From positions 3,038,001 through 3,102,000 of the forward strand of contig NC_134662.1 in assembly GCF_030463565.1 (NCBI RefSeq): 64,000 nucleotides of DNA, in the 5' to 3' direction. This document shows positions 46,231-58,500 of this stretch, in pieces. The stretch comes from Pelecanus crispus. Taxonomy: Eukaryota; Chordata; Aves; Pelecaniformes; Pelecanidae. How positions within the stretch are numbered: the stretch's first letter is position 1; the number at the start of each line of letters is the position of its first letter. Position numbers and translations under genes: made by a program. The notes below the pieces were generated by a model. It saw only the letters and a program-made list of their open reading frames with translations. It ran no database searches and was not told the origin of the DNA.

Positions 46231-49200
46231 GCGAGGAGACTCTTCTCTGTCCCAATTTAGAAGGTGCAGGAGCCAGCAGAAAGGCAGAGCCGCTGTGGAG
46301 CTCAGTGGAGGGACGTGCTGCATCCCTTATGGATGCTTTTTAGCTGAGGTGTCTGTCCGTGCAGTCAGAGCCATGAGATGCTACTGCAACGGAGCTGGGC
46401 CGTGCTGGCAGCTCCCAGGGAGCAGGGTCCCTGGCCCCCCGAGGCCCCTTGACGCAGTGGGAACAGCGGGCTTATCGGAACGGGGTGGCTCCTCTCTAAG
46501 ATGGAAATTTCTCCTCTGGCCAGAGGCAGCGATCTTGGCTTGCATCCCTGCTCCCTGTCACTGAGCCTCGCCACCTTCCAGGGTTCACTTTGTTCACAAA
46601 GAGCCTCAGATAAGCTTCTTGGCAGGGGTGCTCTGTTCTGCTGCTGCATTTGCACGGCTCAGGACAGGTTTTTTTTAATATTAACCTCTTGTAACCCTTA
46701 GAATATGCAGCTCAGACACAGACCCTGGGGCTGGGGCGGCAAGTTGATGGTCTACATCGGTGGGAAGCATTGGCATCACCGCAAGGGTTAGTTTCCTCTG
46801 GCTGCCATCACGGACCGAGAAGATGTCGGCCTCCTTGGATGAGCAGTATGGAGGTAATTGCAGTGGTCACCCATGGGCTGAGCACCTTGCCAGGAGCACC
46901 TGGTGAAACCCGGTGAGTAGGAGGAACCTTGTGCCTGGTGAAAACAGGCTTTGAACCCCCTCCCGGCAGAGCCACAGGAAATCTTGCCATGGTTGTGCAT
47001 GCACGTGCCTGAGGTTGGGTGTGTGAAATGCCTAAGGAATGGTTGCAACTTGGGGAACGTCTTTTTCACATTTTATGTGGAGATGTGTTTCTCCATGAGT
47101 GAATTTTTTTTGCCAGTCTGAAAAACTACCTTAACCCCTCTGCTCACGCTCTTAGAACAAGCGGTCGGTGATTTGGGGGAACCCAGTCTAAGGCATCTCA
47201 TAAAGCACCTCGTGGGATGCTGGAGTCCCTAACCAAAAGCGTGGCCCCAGAGCCGTGCAGCGTGCCCTGATTCACAGGGGAGGGCTGGCTGGCAGCCGAC
47301 GTGCTGCCCTCCGCTGCCACTCAGCCCCATTTATCTTCGTTACTTGGGCTGTTTACGCAAGTAAGAATTGGCCAGAGGCGCCCGGCACCGCTGTGTGCCA
47401 AGGGAGGAAGCAGGCACCAGCACAAGCTCTTGTGGCTGGCACCCAATTGCCTGCATGCTCTTTTTCAAGAACAAAAGGCCAGGATGCGGCCTCCATGGCC
47501 CAGGGCGAGCGGAGGCTCTGGCCCCTCGCATGGCTTGTGCCAGGGGTCCTGGCAAGGGGATCCACCGCCTCGTGCTCTGCGCTGGCGGCCCGAGGGCATC
47601 CCGCAAGCAGAGATCTCAAGCACCTCCACACAAAGCCCCTGGGAACAGAGCTCCTGGGTACCTTTGCTCCCAAAGCTTGAGCGCGCTGTCCTTGGGTTTA
47701 GTCCTCGCTTAATCCTTTATGGCGCGGGAGCTGCTGCTGAGCTTGTGGTTGAAGAGAGATGTCTTACAAACAAAGCAGTTCCCCCCTGGCCGCTGGGCTA
47801 GCACGGCCTCTGGTGCCTTCCCACTTTGCTTCTCCTATTCAAGCAGCTCCTAGAAATCTCAGCTCACCCCACGACCTCCGCTGCAGAGAGAGGGGGCCTG
47901 GGGCTCCCCGGGGCATTGCTGGGGTTCAGCACCCCTGGCCCGGCTGCGCTTGCCTGGGGAGCTGCTGCCCGGCCGCAGGGGCTGTTCACCAGCCTGGAGC
48001 GGGTTTCTGAGCTCAGGGTTGGAGATCAGACGAGTGCCATGCTGCTGACAGCCAGCTGCCACTAAAAAGAGAATACACACAATTTTCCAGAATGTTTGAC
48101 AAGGGTTTCTGTGTTTAAAAAAAAAAAAAAAAGCATTTTTTTTTCTGCTCCAGCAAACACCATTTGATGTAAAATTGCCAGCGGGAAAACCACTTGCTGC
48201 AGTTCTGAAGAAAGGAATGAACGGGATGGTCCAGGGACGGTGTCATCTCAAAGGCTTCTCTAAGCCAGCAGCCGTGAAGAGAAGCCTAGACATGGCAAAA
48301 CCTCCTTGACTCCTGCCTCGAGGTGGCCAAGTCCCCCCCGCCAGCAGCTTCCTGTGGTGGGCGGCTGTGCCAGCGGCGCACCCGGTGCCAAGAGGATGTG
48401 CGAGACAGAGCACGCTTTGTGTCACGCCTGGTCCAGGCTTGCCTGGTGAGAAGAAACACAGCAGAAATATGCTGGGGTCTGACACGCCACCTCACCGGTG
48501 CTGCTGGCCCTTCGGCCCATCCCGGGACTTGACGAGGAGCCATGATGGAGTCTCAGGACTGACGCTGGTGGATCTTTCTGCTGTTTTGTTTTATTCCAGC
48601 TTTGTGTCTCAGCACCTCCACTCTGACGGTGGTCCTCTCTGTCCTGTCCATATGTCGTGCGGGGGAGAAAGTCGTACCCCATCACAGAAGTGGGGAAGCA
48701 GGAGGTGACAGCAGTGCCTGGGATGGTTGCAGGTTCGGTCAGCATGCCTAGATGCTTTCAGGGTACTTTGCTTCTGGCTCCTTCCAAAGCCACGGAGGTT
48801 GCCCACTCATGGCAAGATCACCCACAGAGTCACTTGGGGACACTGGCTTTTCTCACACCTACTTTCCAGGTGACGGGAAACAAAAGAACCCAAGATATTT
48901 AAAAGCAGGAAGCCAGATTCTGTAAACTGTCTAAAAAATGTATCCTCCGGAGATGAGATTTCACTCTGGCTCCAAGCCCAAAGGAACGATCAGTGCTAAT
49001 GAAAGCGAGAGAGCGAGGAAGGGATGGCGGCGGGGGGAGTGGGCTGTCCTGCCCGAGCATCCTCGCTGCATCCCCCTGCCTGGGACACCCCAGTCCGGAT
49101 GGGCACAGAGAGACCTTGGGTCTCACCGTGCCTCGGGATGACGCTGCTGCCTGTGAGTTGGGATGAAATCATTTTAACTTGTTAACCCTGCACAGTTTTG

Positions 49201-52200
49201 GCTTACAGCCCCAGGGAGCCAGTAAGTGCTGCGGGAGGGAACAAAATTCACAGAAGAGAAGCAACTACCTGCTGCTTCACAGCTGCTGGTGGCACTTGGG
49301 ACACCAAAGTCCCTAAGGTGTCTGGGGAGTCCAGAGCGTTACTCAAACCCTTTTACAAACCAGCTCTAATTGCTGCCACTGGTGTCCTCTCAACTGGTTT
49401 TGGTAGCTGGGAATTGCAGGAATGATGAGCTCTGCTGGTTTATTTCCCGAATGTTGTTTCCTTGAGACTGACACATAATCGACGAAACCAAACCCTTGGA
49501 GTGGCTCATCATGCGTGGTTGCTTTCAGCATCTCATCTGTAGGCACCTCATCCATCCTCCAAGCCTGCCTCACCTGCACGCCGGCTCTCTCTGGGTGTTT
49601 TGTAACACCTCTGCAATGTAAACAGCTCAAAAAAAAAAAGTATTGTTCCATGGTTGATCTCTGCCAGTGATTTGGTAACTCCTGTTGGACTCAAAGCCAT
49701 CTGACTGGATGCTGGTCCGTCTTTAGAGGATCAGCAATGCACGGGCTATTGGCCAGGAAGGGCATCTCCCGGAGCAAAGATGATGTTGCTAGAGAGGAAG
49801 GAGAAGTGGGATTTGGGAATGTCTTCCCTTAAATGATGTGACTTCTAGGCAAACCATCCTCATCTCCCGTGACAGGCCTTGGGGCAAATACCCCTTACCG
49901 AGGTGGCTGCCAGGAGCGAGGCAAAGCCTGTCTGTCACCCCCGCTTCGGACACAGAACAGATCCCAGAGACCACGGGCTGAGCAGCCGGGAAGCCCGGGC
50001 GAGTGCTCTCCTGAGGCAGGCACTCGCAGACATCCTCTCCCTTGTGACCGGCTCTTCCTGCCTTGTTGATCCTATTTAAATCCCTAAAAAAGCCCTGGGA
50101 AAAATAATACCCCCAGTCACTGGCTGCTGAAGTAGGAAAGCCGAAGAGCTCCTGGGATCCAGGGGAAGGGCGTGAAGGCGGCAGGGACCTGTCTCACCAT
50201 CTTGGCTCCGTGCACTGGAGAGGGGTGGTGGGTGAGCTTGCTTCCGAGCTGGCAGAGGCAAGCAAGGCGGGTTCAGCAGGACAGGATGGAGAGCAGAGCT
50301 GCTGCCAGTGGCCTTTTTCAGCCTCACACCTACTCTGTGCCCGAGCAGGGCTGCAGGACGAGGGGGTGATGCCACTTCCAGGTGCGGGTCTTCTAAGTGG
50401 CATAAGTCATTTGCAATTAGCAGTGGGGAAACACTTAAAAAATCTAGGAATCCTAGGGAAGGGGAAGAAGAGAGAGGACAGAAGAGGTGGGCTTTCCCCT
50501 TCCCAGCAATAATAATTATTAGCCCAGACACAAACTCTGGGGACAGTCCATCTCCAGGCAGAACAGGGCAGAAGATGCTCCAGGACAGGCAGGCTCAGAC
50601 CACACTTGCAGCCTGGCAAAGGGAATAAATCCTTTGGGATTTTTGACTAACGTAACCCCAGCACATGCAATGTCTGGGCTCATGCAAACTTGTCCAGAAA
50701 AACACCCGAGACACAGCCAAGGCTGCGGAGAGCCTGGCTCTGCTGAGGAAGCTGATGCTCCTCTCCTGGCACGTGACGCTGTGCGGATGTCTTCATGCCA
50801 CACCATCCAGCCCTGGCATCCACATGCTCCTAACTTTCATAGATCTGCCAAAAACCTCAGATTAGTTTTTTATCTGAAGAGGTGAGGGCAAGAATTGACT
50901 AGGACGAGGGTGTGCGTAGCAGCAGTATAAAACCTCCAAATACAGCTGCTTTTCAACAGGAGCTCCCCAAACGCCTATCAAAGCACCTGATTTTAAAAAT
51001 GAAATTTTTTAGTTACTGGCTTTGTTCTCACCTAATGAGTTTTGGAAGTGATCAATTGACTTTTGGATTCCCCACCCACCCACCTAATGAAAAGGCTTCT
51101 TTGTTTTTCAACCAAGCCTCAAAAGCACAGAGGAAGAAAAGGCAAATATTTTCATCCACAGTTTTTGTGGATGAAAAGTTTTTCTTCCCTTGCTGCTGTC
51201 TTCAGCAGCCCTGAACTGAGCTCACTCGATAAACCTGGGTCTTATTTTAAAAGCTCAAACGGGAACTCTTTTAAAATCAACCTAATATTTACAGACTTTT
51301 CTTTGATTTCTCAGGAGTCAAGCCAAGTCAGCTTGCTGCAGGGAAGGAAGAAAATTCAGGATGAGCTTGTGTCTCTGGACCTTTTTTTTTTTTTTAACCT
51401 GTCCTTAGTTGATGCCTCAAGATGCTGCACACACTCAAAAAGGTGAGTTTTGAGCCTGCCCAAACGCTTGATCCAGCATATACATGTTTGGGTTTTATAG
51501 GTAGCAAGGAGCAAGCACAGGAGTGATGCCCCTGCCAGTCTGTACAAACCCATTAATTACTGGGATGGAGCTGGCTGGCTGTTAATTCACAACTAAAAGG
51601 TGCAGCATAGCCGAACCGTTCCCTTTGACAGTGCGTGTAAACACTGCAGTGCTCCCAGCGTTCCCATCCAGCGTCTCATCCAGAGGGGAACGTGGGCCAA
51701 GTTGGCTTGGGGGGGGGGGGCCTCGCCCTCCTTCTCTCCGATTTTCCATTTCCCTGGACCTAGTGTCATGGTAATTTTTGCACTCCCAAGGTTTGTCTTG
51801 GCACGTGGCTCAGAGGGCAGGGGGGCCCAGAAGCCAAGCAAAGTGATTCTTTATGTAAACGAGCACTGATTATAATTGTGCTGCTATAATTACTGCTAAG
51901 CAAATAAACAATAAAGGGCAGCAGCATCCCGGAGGCATGTGGGGCTTCTGCAACTTCTGCAAAACCCCAGAGGCAGATTGTGTGCATTTCTCTCCAGGGC
52001 TCACAGAGACAGGGACAGGCTTGGAGCAAATGCTTAAATTTTATAGTGTCCTGCTCCGGATGAGCTGGGGTGACACGGGAGCAGCCCAGGGAGACAGGGA
52101 ATTGGGAAAGTGAAGCGTCTCTGTGTCTACTTTGCACAATGAGGACATCCTTCCACTAGGCAAAAGTCCTTCTTGCTCCTTTCTGGGCTATTTGGATCCA

Positions 52201-52211
52201 AGCGGATCTGC
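46231..52211. other. Non-coding stretch, no supported gene
   Basis: No recognisable exon. It contains an A run (48117-48132), a T run (51379-51395) and a run of twelve G (51709-51720). Open frames are short and mutually overlapping. Confidence 0.45.
51709..51720 (+). repeat. Homopolymer run of twelve G
   Basis: An uninterrupted G12 in otherwise ordinary sequence. Its length should be regarded as uncertain. Confidence 0.85.
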
Positions 52212-52351
52212 TGGAGGAGTCCCCATCCCTGGAGGTGTTCAAAACACGGGTAGATGTGGCATTTTGGGACATGGTTTAGTGGGCATGGTGGTGTTGGGTT
52301 GATGGTTGGACTGATAGTCTTAGAGATCCTTTCCAGTCTTAATGATTCCTA
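52212..52351 (+). mobile_element. CR1 LINE 3' tail
   Basis: 'ggaggagtccccatccctgg', 'aggtgttcaaaacacgggta', 'gatggttggactgatagtct' and 'ttccagtcttaatgattcct' follow the CR1 3' end in order, with more divergence than the copy at 26.6 kb. Confidence 0.88.
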
Positions 52352-52424
52352 GTTTTTACTTTCATGAAAAAATAATCCAGCCACCAAGCCAGGAAACATG
52401 AAATTGCTACTCTCCCCTTAATTA
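52352..52424. other. Short spacer between two CR1 tails
   Basis: Unique-looking sequence of about 73 bases separating two same-strand CR1 3' tails. Confidence 0.4.
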
Positions 52425-52537
52425 GTTTAGGGTGGACTTGGTAGTGTTAGGTTATGGTTGGACTGGATGATCTTAAAGGTCTTCTCCAACCTAAACGATT
52501 TGATGATTCTGTGATTCTAGCATTCTATGATTCTATC
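52425..52537 (+). mobile_element. Second CR1 3' tail next to the first
   Basis: 'tttagggtggacttggtagt', 'atggttggactggatgatct' and 'ccaacctaaacgatttgatg', then repeats of 'attctatgattcta'. This copy is less diverged than its left neighbour and has the typical terminal octamer repeats. Confidence 0.9.
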
Positions 52538-55500
52538 TCCGAGCCTGCTGCTGGAGCAGGCAGTGAGTTTCTCATCCCATGAAAACCAGCTAAGCAGCGA
52601 GCCGCCTCTGCCCTTCCCTTGCCAGGTTCCTGGGCATGGTCCAGCAGCGCTGCCCATGGCGGCTCTCGGAAGGCCGGGCATCGCCGAGGGATGCAGGACA
52701 GGACCTGGCCTCTCGCCTGTAGCCTGCGCGTAGCCAGGGAGCAGCCCAGCCTGGCGCCCGCCCAAGCCTCCCCTCCGGCGGCATGCCCTCGCCGACAAAG
52801 GCCAGACCTTCATACTTTGGAGAGAGACTTCCACACTCATTTACTCTGAACAGAGTAAGTACCGGCTGTCCCGTGCCTGGCACTGTGTTGGCGCTTGTGC
52901 TTCATCCCGGGTTTTATTTGTGTGCTTTAAATGCGGGCAGCGCCCAGCAAAGCCACATCTGGGGAGTGACCGCAGCGCGCATAAAGCAATTCCCTCCTCC
53001 AGAGACATCCCCCATGAGCTTTTTTTGATGCCCCTGTGGCATGGTGGGGGTTAACACCAAGTCCAGGCAGGACTGGACCCCGGGTTGGGGAATAGGAGAC
53101 GTGGAGGGGCAGGGGAAGAGGTCTGGCTCCAGCTGCCCCCAGGACGCTGAGGTGGGGAAGCGATCTGCAGGGAGAGATTTGGGGAGCCAGAGGAGGCTGG
53201 CTGATGATGGGGGCCGGGGAGGGGGCTTGGGGCTGAGCTGGGAGGGCAGGGACCCCCTGAGCCGCTGAAGGGGGATGCGACCCCGAGGAGGGGGATGCGA
53301 CCCCGAGGAGGGGGATGCGACCCCGAGGAGGGGGATGCGGGCAGGGCTTGCTGGAGATGCCGCTCTTCTCTCTTCCTAAACCTGGGTTGGTTTTTTTTTT
53401 TTCCAGCCGGGCTGGGACAACGCTGCGCTGGAGGCCGAGAGAAGGGCTGGAGCGAAGCCGGGGCGTGCTGGCTGCGGTGGGACAGCTTGGGCGCAGGTAC
53501 TGCCGCAAGGAAACACGTTGGGGCCAGGCTGTCTGTGGGGGGATGCGCAGAGGAACCCATGGAGGGGAAAAGGTCCTTGTACAGAGTTCATATATTGCAT
53601 GGCTTTACTCTAAAGCAGCTAGCAAAGCTCTTTTTTTTTTTTTTTTTTTCTTTTTGCCTAGCAAAGGTGTTTCTATTTCCCTAATGATTGGAAGCCATCC
53701 TCCAGGTTTATACGCAGCCAGCTAGCGCCCATTTACACCACAGCAAATGTTCGTCTTTAGCCTAAATTCCGCCCCCCTCTGCAGCCTCCCCTGCCTGCAC
53801 GGGTGCTTACAGCGCTCCATCCTACCTCCTCGCGCCTTGGTTTCCCAGGCTAAAAAGGCCAGCTCCCGTAGTCCTCGCCTGCAAGCTGAATACTCTTACT
53901 TCTTTTGATTCCCAGTTTCTCTTCATCCACCCCAGTTTCCCCTTATTTTTCTTGAGCACGAGTGACCACAACTGTTCCCCCTGCGCCTTCCCAAGGACTC
54001 AGTCCCAGCTCTCCCACTGCTCTTTTCTCCCGAGCGAGTCCGTACGTGCCGCAGCCTACAATCCTCCCTGCCTGCACGCCTGCCTCCCTCGGCATGCGGG
54101 GCCAGCAGCTGGAGATGGGAAGCAGCCTGCCCTGCGGTGCTGTGCAGGAGCAGGGTGTGAGCTCTGAACCCTGCCCGTGACATGTCGGTGGAACTGGGAA
54201 CATCTGACGTGGCCCTGAGTGACGGTCCGGTGCTCTGAGCTGGTGTGACACCTCCATTCGCTGCCTGCTGCGATTGCTTCCCACCTGCGAGTAACGTTTC
54301 ACATGCAGCTGTTTGGTGGAAAATACTGGTTTCCTTCTGGATTGCTATGAATGCGCCACATCGTAATTAAAAGCCAGCGAGTTGTGGGCACTGGAATTAG
54401 CTCAGGCGTTTGCAGCCTGGCGGACCGCTCGCCGGCTGGGGTCACGGCATTCGCACGAGGCTTCTGCTCTGCTTTGCTTCACACAGCTTTCTGTAATAAA
54501 ATTAGACTTCTAGTGCTAGCAAACCATCTGCTGCTTCCCAAAGGTCTGCAGGGGCATTAACTCCCTGGTTAACCCTCTGCAAAACCCCTGCCATAGTCGC
54601 GGGTGGTTTCCCGGTGGAGGGTTTGAGTCCTTCAGCTCTGTAGCTGCAGGAGTTCTGGCTTTCGCAGGAGGTCGGCGTAGCTCCAGAGCGCCGGGGAGAC
54701 ACCCGGGAAGGAGCACGTCTGAGCCCCGGGAGGGGAAAAAGGGAAAAGCATCAACAGGGAGAAAACATCTCCCTCCATCCCCTCTCCCCACCGGCTTTTC
54801 GGCGCTGCAGAGGCTCTCTGCTCCTCTCCAGGGTTCCCCCACTGTGCTGCTGAGGAGCCGCCTCCGAGTGACAGTGGTGAGCGGATTAATTAATCTGCCT
54901 GTCAGCCCTTGGCAGCAAGAAGCTCTGCCACGCCAGCTCTAATTAAACCGAACAAAACCTACCTTTATCTCCAAACCTCGCCACAGGCTGGGATAAGGCA
55001 GGAGGCCACCGGGAGCTTAGCTCGGGCAGCTTCATCGCGCCCAAGAGCCTGGCACCCACCTCTTCTCGCTGAGCGTGGAGGGGCTGCGGAGCTGTATCCC
55101 GCAATGGCTGTGCCACCCTGAAAGGCAGGTCAGGAAAGGGAAAGGCGTGGGCTGGGGTGCTCCAGCCCCTCTGATGACCCCAGACTTCATGGGGGGCTGT
55201 CAGCCCTCTATCAAATTTGATGTTGAATGTCTCATGCCCAAGAGGGATTTTCCACTTCAGCCCCCAATCCTTCTAGCAAAGCCTTGGATAGGCTCCGGGC
55301 ATCGCTTGTCGCCGGACCACTCCTGGTCCGTTGGAAGGGTCCTGGGTGAAACCTGGTACCTGCTGATGCTCCAAACGGCTGGAAAGCAATATTTAAATCG
55401 GAAACAGATGTAAAAAAAAAAAAAAAAAAATGTGGAGAGGAGACAACCCACTGGGGGGGCACAAGCCTCGCGGGGCGCGGCTGCCCGCAGCCTGGGGCCG

Positions 55501-58500
55501 GTGGCTGGTGGCCCCCAGCCCTGGGGCTGCCTGCGCTGGGGGTCACCCTGCCCCTCCGCACCCTGGGCCGCCCGCCCAGGGCTCCCGGCGCACGGCCGCT
55601 GGGCTGCGGGCAGCTGCTCGCCTCCCATTCCTCTTTCTCTAGCGGAGGACGACTGATCTTAGCTGAGGAAGGCTGATAAGAGCATTATCTGGAGGTATGG
55701 CCAGGATGAAGCAGTTGTTTGCAAGGCAGTTGCCTTCTCCCAGTTCCCTAACGAAGGGGAAAGGCAAGGCTAAGCCTGGGTGGGTGTTACACAAATCCAT
55801 GTACACATGGGCCTTCAGCTGGTACCTTACCTGGGCGAGCATTGTTCGCAATACATGCCGGTGGTCCTGTCCTTCTAGGTTTCTTTTTTTTTTTTTTTCC
55901 TAGCTACATAGTTTGGGGAACTTTAATTGCTCTATGATTAAGTGACTTTTAATTTCCCTCTCGTCAGATGTAATCTCATTTGCTCCTTCTTCTTTTGCTT
56001 TCTTCCCTTTTCTTTCCCCCTCCTGGAAATTAAATTAACATTCCATCTAATTACTCAGCCACTTCTGTAATTGCTGAGGGGACTGTGGTTGTTGTGCTCA
56101 TTTAATTAATTGAGACCCGCAATGTTTAATGCAAAAGAGGATTTATTGGCTGTGGAGCTGGTGTGCAGGGCTCGTCTGGCAGGAGCAGCGTGTTCTGCGG
56201 AGAGGGAGGTAGTGCCAGCCCAGAGGGCCAGGAAAAGCTGGATCTGAAATCCCTTTTTTGGAGTATAAATATGGAGCAAATAGCTTTCCCTGCTGATTCA
56301 GTCGCCTTCCTGGGTTCATCCTTTTCAATGGTATTTTAAAACACATCATGTCCAGGGACCTTCCGACAGTCAACAGAGATGTGCCCTCTGAAGGTGACCC
56401 TTGGGATGCTCGTCTGTCCCTGCTACAGCACCAGCAATCCCCGAGGGCTGCGGACCGTCTCCCGGCACGAGCAGCCATGGCTAAAAGCCGAGGAGCAGGA
56501 GCAGGACGGACTTGCCCTTGTGCCAGGAGTGGGAAGAGGAGGGCTGGTGGCCGCACGCTGGGGTTCACCGGCCCTGGGGGAAGACTCTGCAGGGAACAGA
56601 GGCACATTCAGGAAGGGAGATAACAGGCTCCTGCTGTGTTTGTCCTGGGGCAGGTTGCTTTGGCTGTGGTCTGTGCGGGGGATTTAAGCAAATCCATTGT
56701 ATTTTGCATTGCTGTTGACTAGGAGCACGTGTGCAGCCTGCTTCTGTGTCTCAGCTAAGGGCAGGCAGGATGTCCCAGCATTGCATTTATGCTGGAGGGT
56801 TTTTTAGATGCCTGCAACTCAGCTGCTAGAGACCCTCCTCAAGTCACTGCCTGTGTCTCCCCTCCAGCCCTTGTTTCAGGGCTGACCCCCACCACTACTC
56901 GGAGCGTCACAGCCAGGACATGGCTTGGTTCAGCTCAAAGGATGGGTTAGTCCTCCGTCTCGATGCACAAGGTCCTTCTCTCTGGCTGCTTCGCATAGCT
57001 TTGAGGCAAAACCTGCCTGTGTGCATGCAGTGCAAGGCTCCGCTCTAAGCTGATGCTTCCATATGTCACTGTAATACCAATACTTAAACACCCCCCACCC
57101 CAAGCCAGCCAACTGATCTAAATGCTTTATTTGCAGACCTGCCAGGCATCTGTAAATTCCAGGCATCCCCATTTCCGTGGCAGGGGATTTTATAAGAGGC
57201 AGAGCTGCTTTGAAGTGAACCCCCTCTGCCCCAGCAGCTCTCCCAGCACTGGCAGCAGAGTCAGAAGCCTGACTGCACAGTCAGCTCCAGCTGCAAACCC
57301 TCAGCCGGATCTGGAGTCGCGCAGCGGGTCCGTAATGCGGGATGGCCGCGTGCTGAGACCAGTTACGCACCTTTTAAAGGATTATATCCAGCTGGAATGC
57401 AAAGGGGAGGGAGGAGTGAGCAGTGCTCCTGGGCTGAGCCCTCCCTGGCACCGCACAGCCCAGCACCCGGGGGCAGGTGAGTCCTTCACACGCTGTTTTG
57501 CCAGGAGGAATTAACCCAATTCCCCAACACCCTCTCAGCGCTGGGGCAGAGGATGTGGCTGGAGCGTGGATGTGGCCTGCCAAGCTGCCAGGGCTGAGCC
57601 ACGAGGATCAGTGGTAAGGACACGGATGGATGTTGAATCTCTCTGGACCTGCAGCTCCCAATCTGAGCTGCCCAAACTCACCGTGTCACTTTGCTCCAAG
57701 CCGGAGCCAGGCGGAGGGTGGTACGGAGGTGACTGCCTGCACAAGGAATGCTGCCCAGGTACTTGGTGAAAGCAATTCTGCCTCCCTCCACCCAACGCTT
57801 CTGCTGCAACTCTTTGGTCTGCACCACAGCAGGACCGGGACATTGGAGTGTGTTTCTGTGATGCTCTGGCCTTCCTGACCTGCGTGGGATAGCCCTGCAC
57901 AGCGCCTGCTCCAGACCAAGCTCCCTCCCTCCTGCCACCAGCCAGCACCATGGCTCCTGGTCGCTGTTTCCAGTGAGTGGGACCTCTCCCCAGTCTTTGA
58001 TTCTCAAAAAAATGTGACTTTGCCCAAAGGAACCCAGTCATCTCTTTCTATATCTGTCTAAATGGTCAGCCAGGAGCTGGCAGCAGCTCTCTGCTTTGGC
58101 ATTCAGCAAAAGTGTGGTTTCTTTACAAGCAAGCACAAAGCAACAGCTTTGGTATAAGATTTCTTTGCGAGGAGATAACAGTCCTGGAGCAACTCCTTGC
58201 TCTTCCCGTAATGGATCCCTCCTCTCTAGCGCTTGCCTCGTAGTCAGTGACTGGGCTGTCTGATCACTTGGGTTATTTCTCTGCAGACTGGAGGAAGCAG
58301 GACCCAAAACGCCTCCTGGGCTGCTTGGGCGAGGCTCAGGCTCGGGGCTGCTCTTTGAGATGCTTCCCGTTAGACTGGAGAGAGCAATACTAATGCGGTC
58401 CTCGGAGAGCGCGTGTTGTGGAGATTAGGCTATTGTGTTCGACAGCATTGACAGCATTAGGTAAATCCTCCTGTGAGAACGGCCCCTCTGCTTTCCCTGG

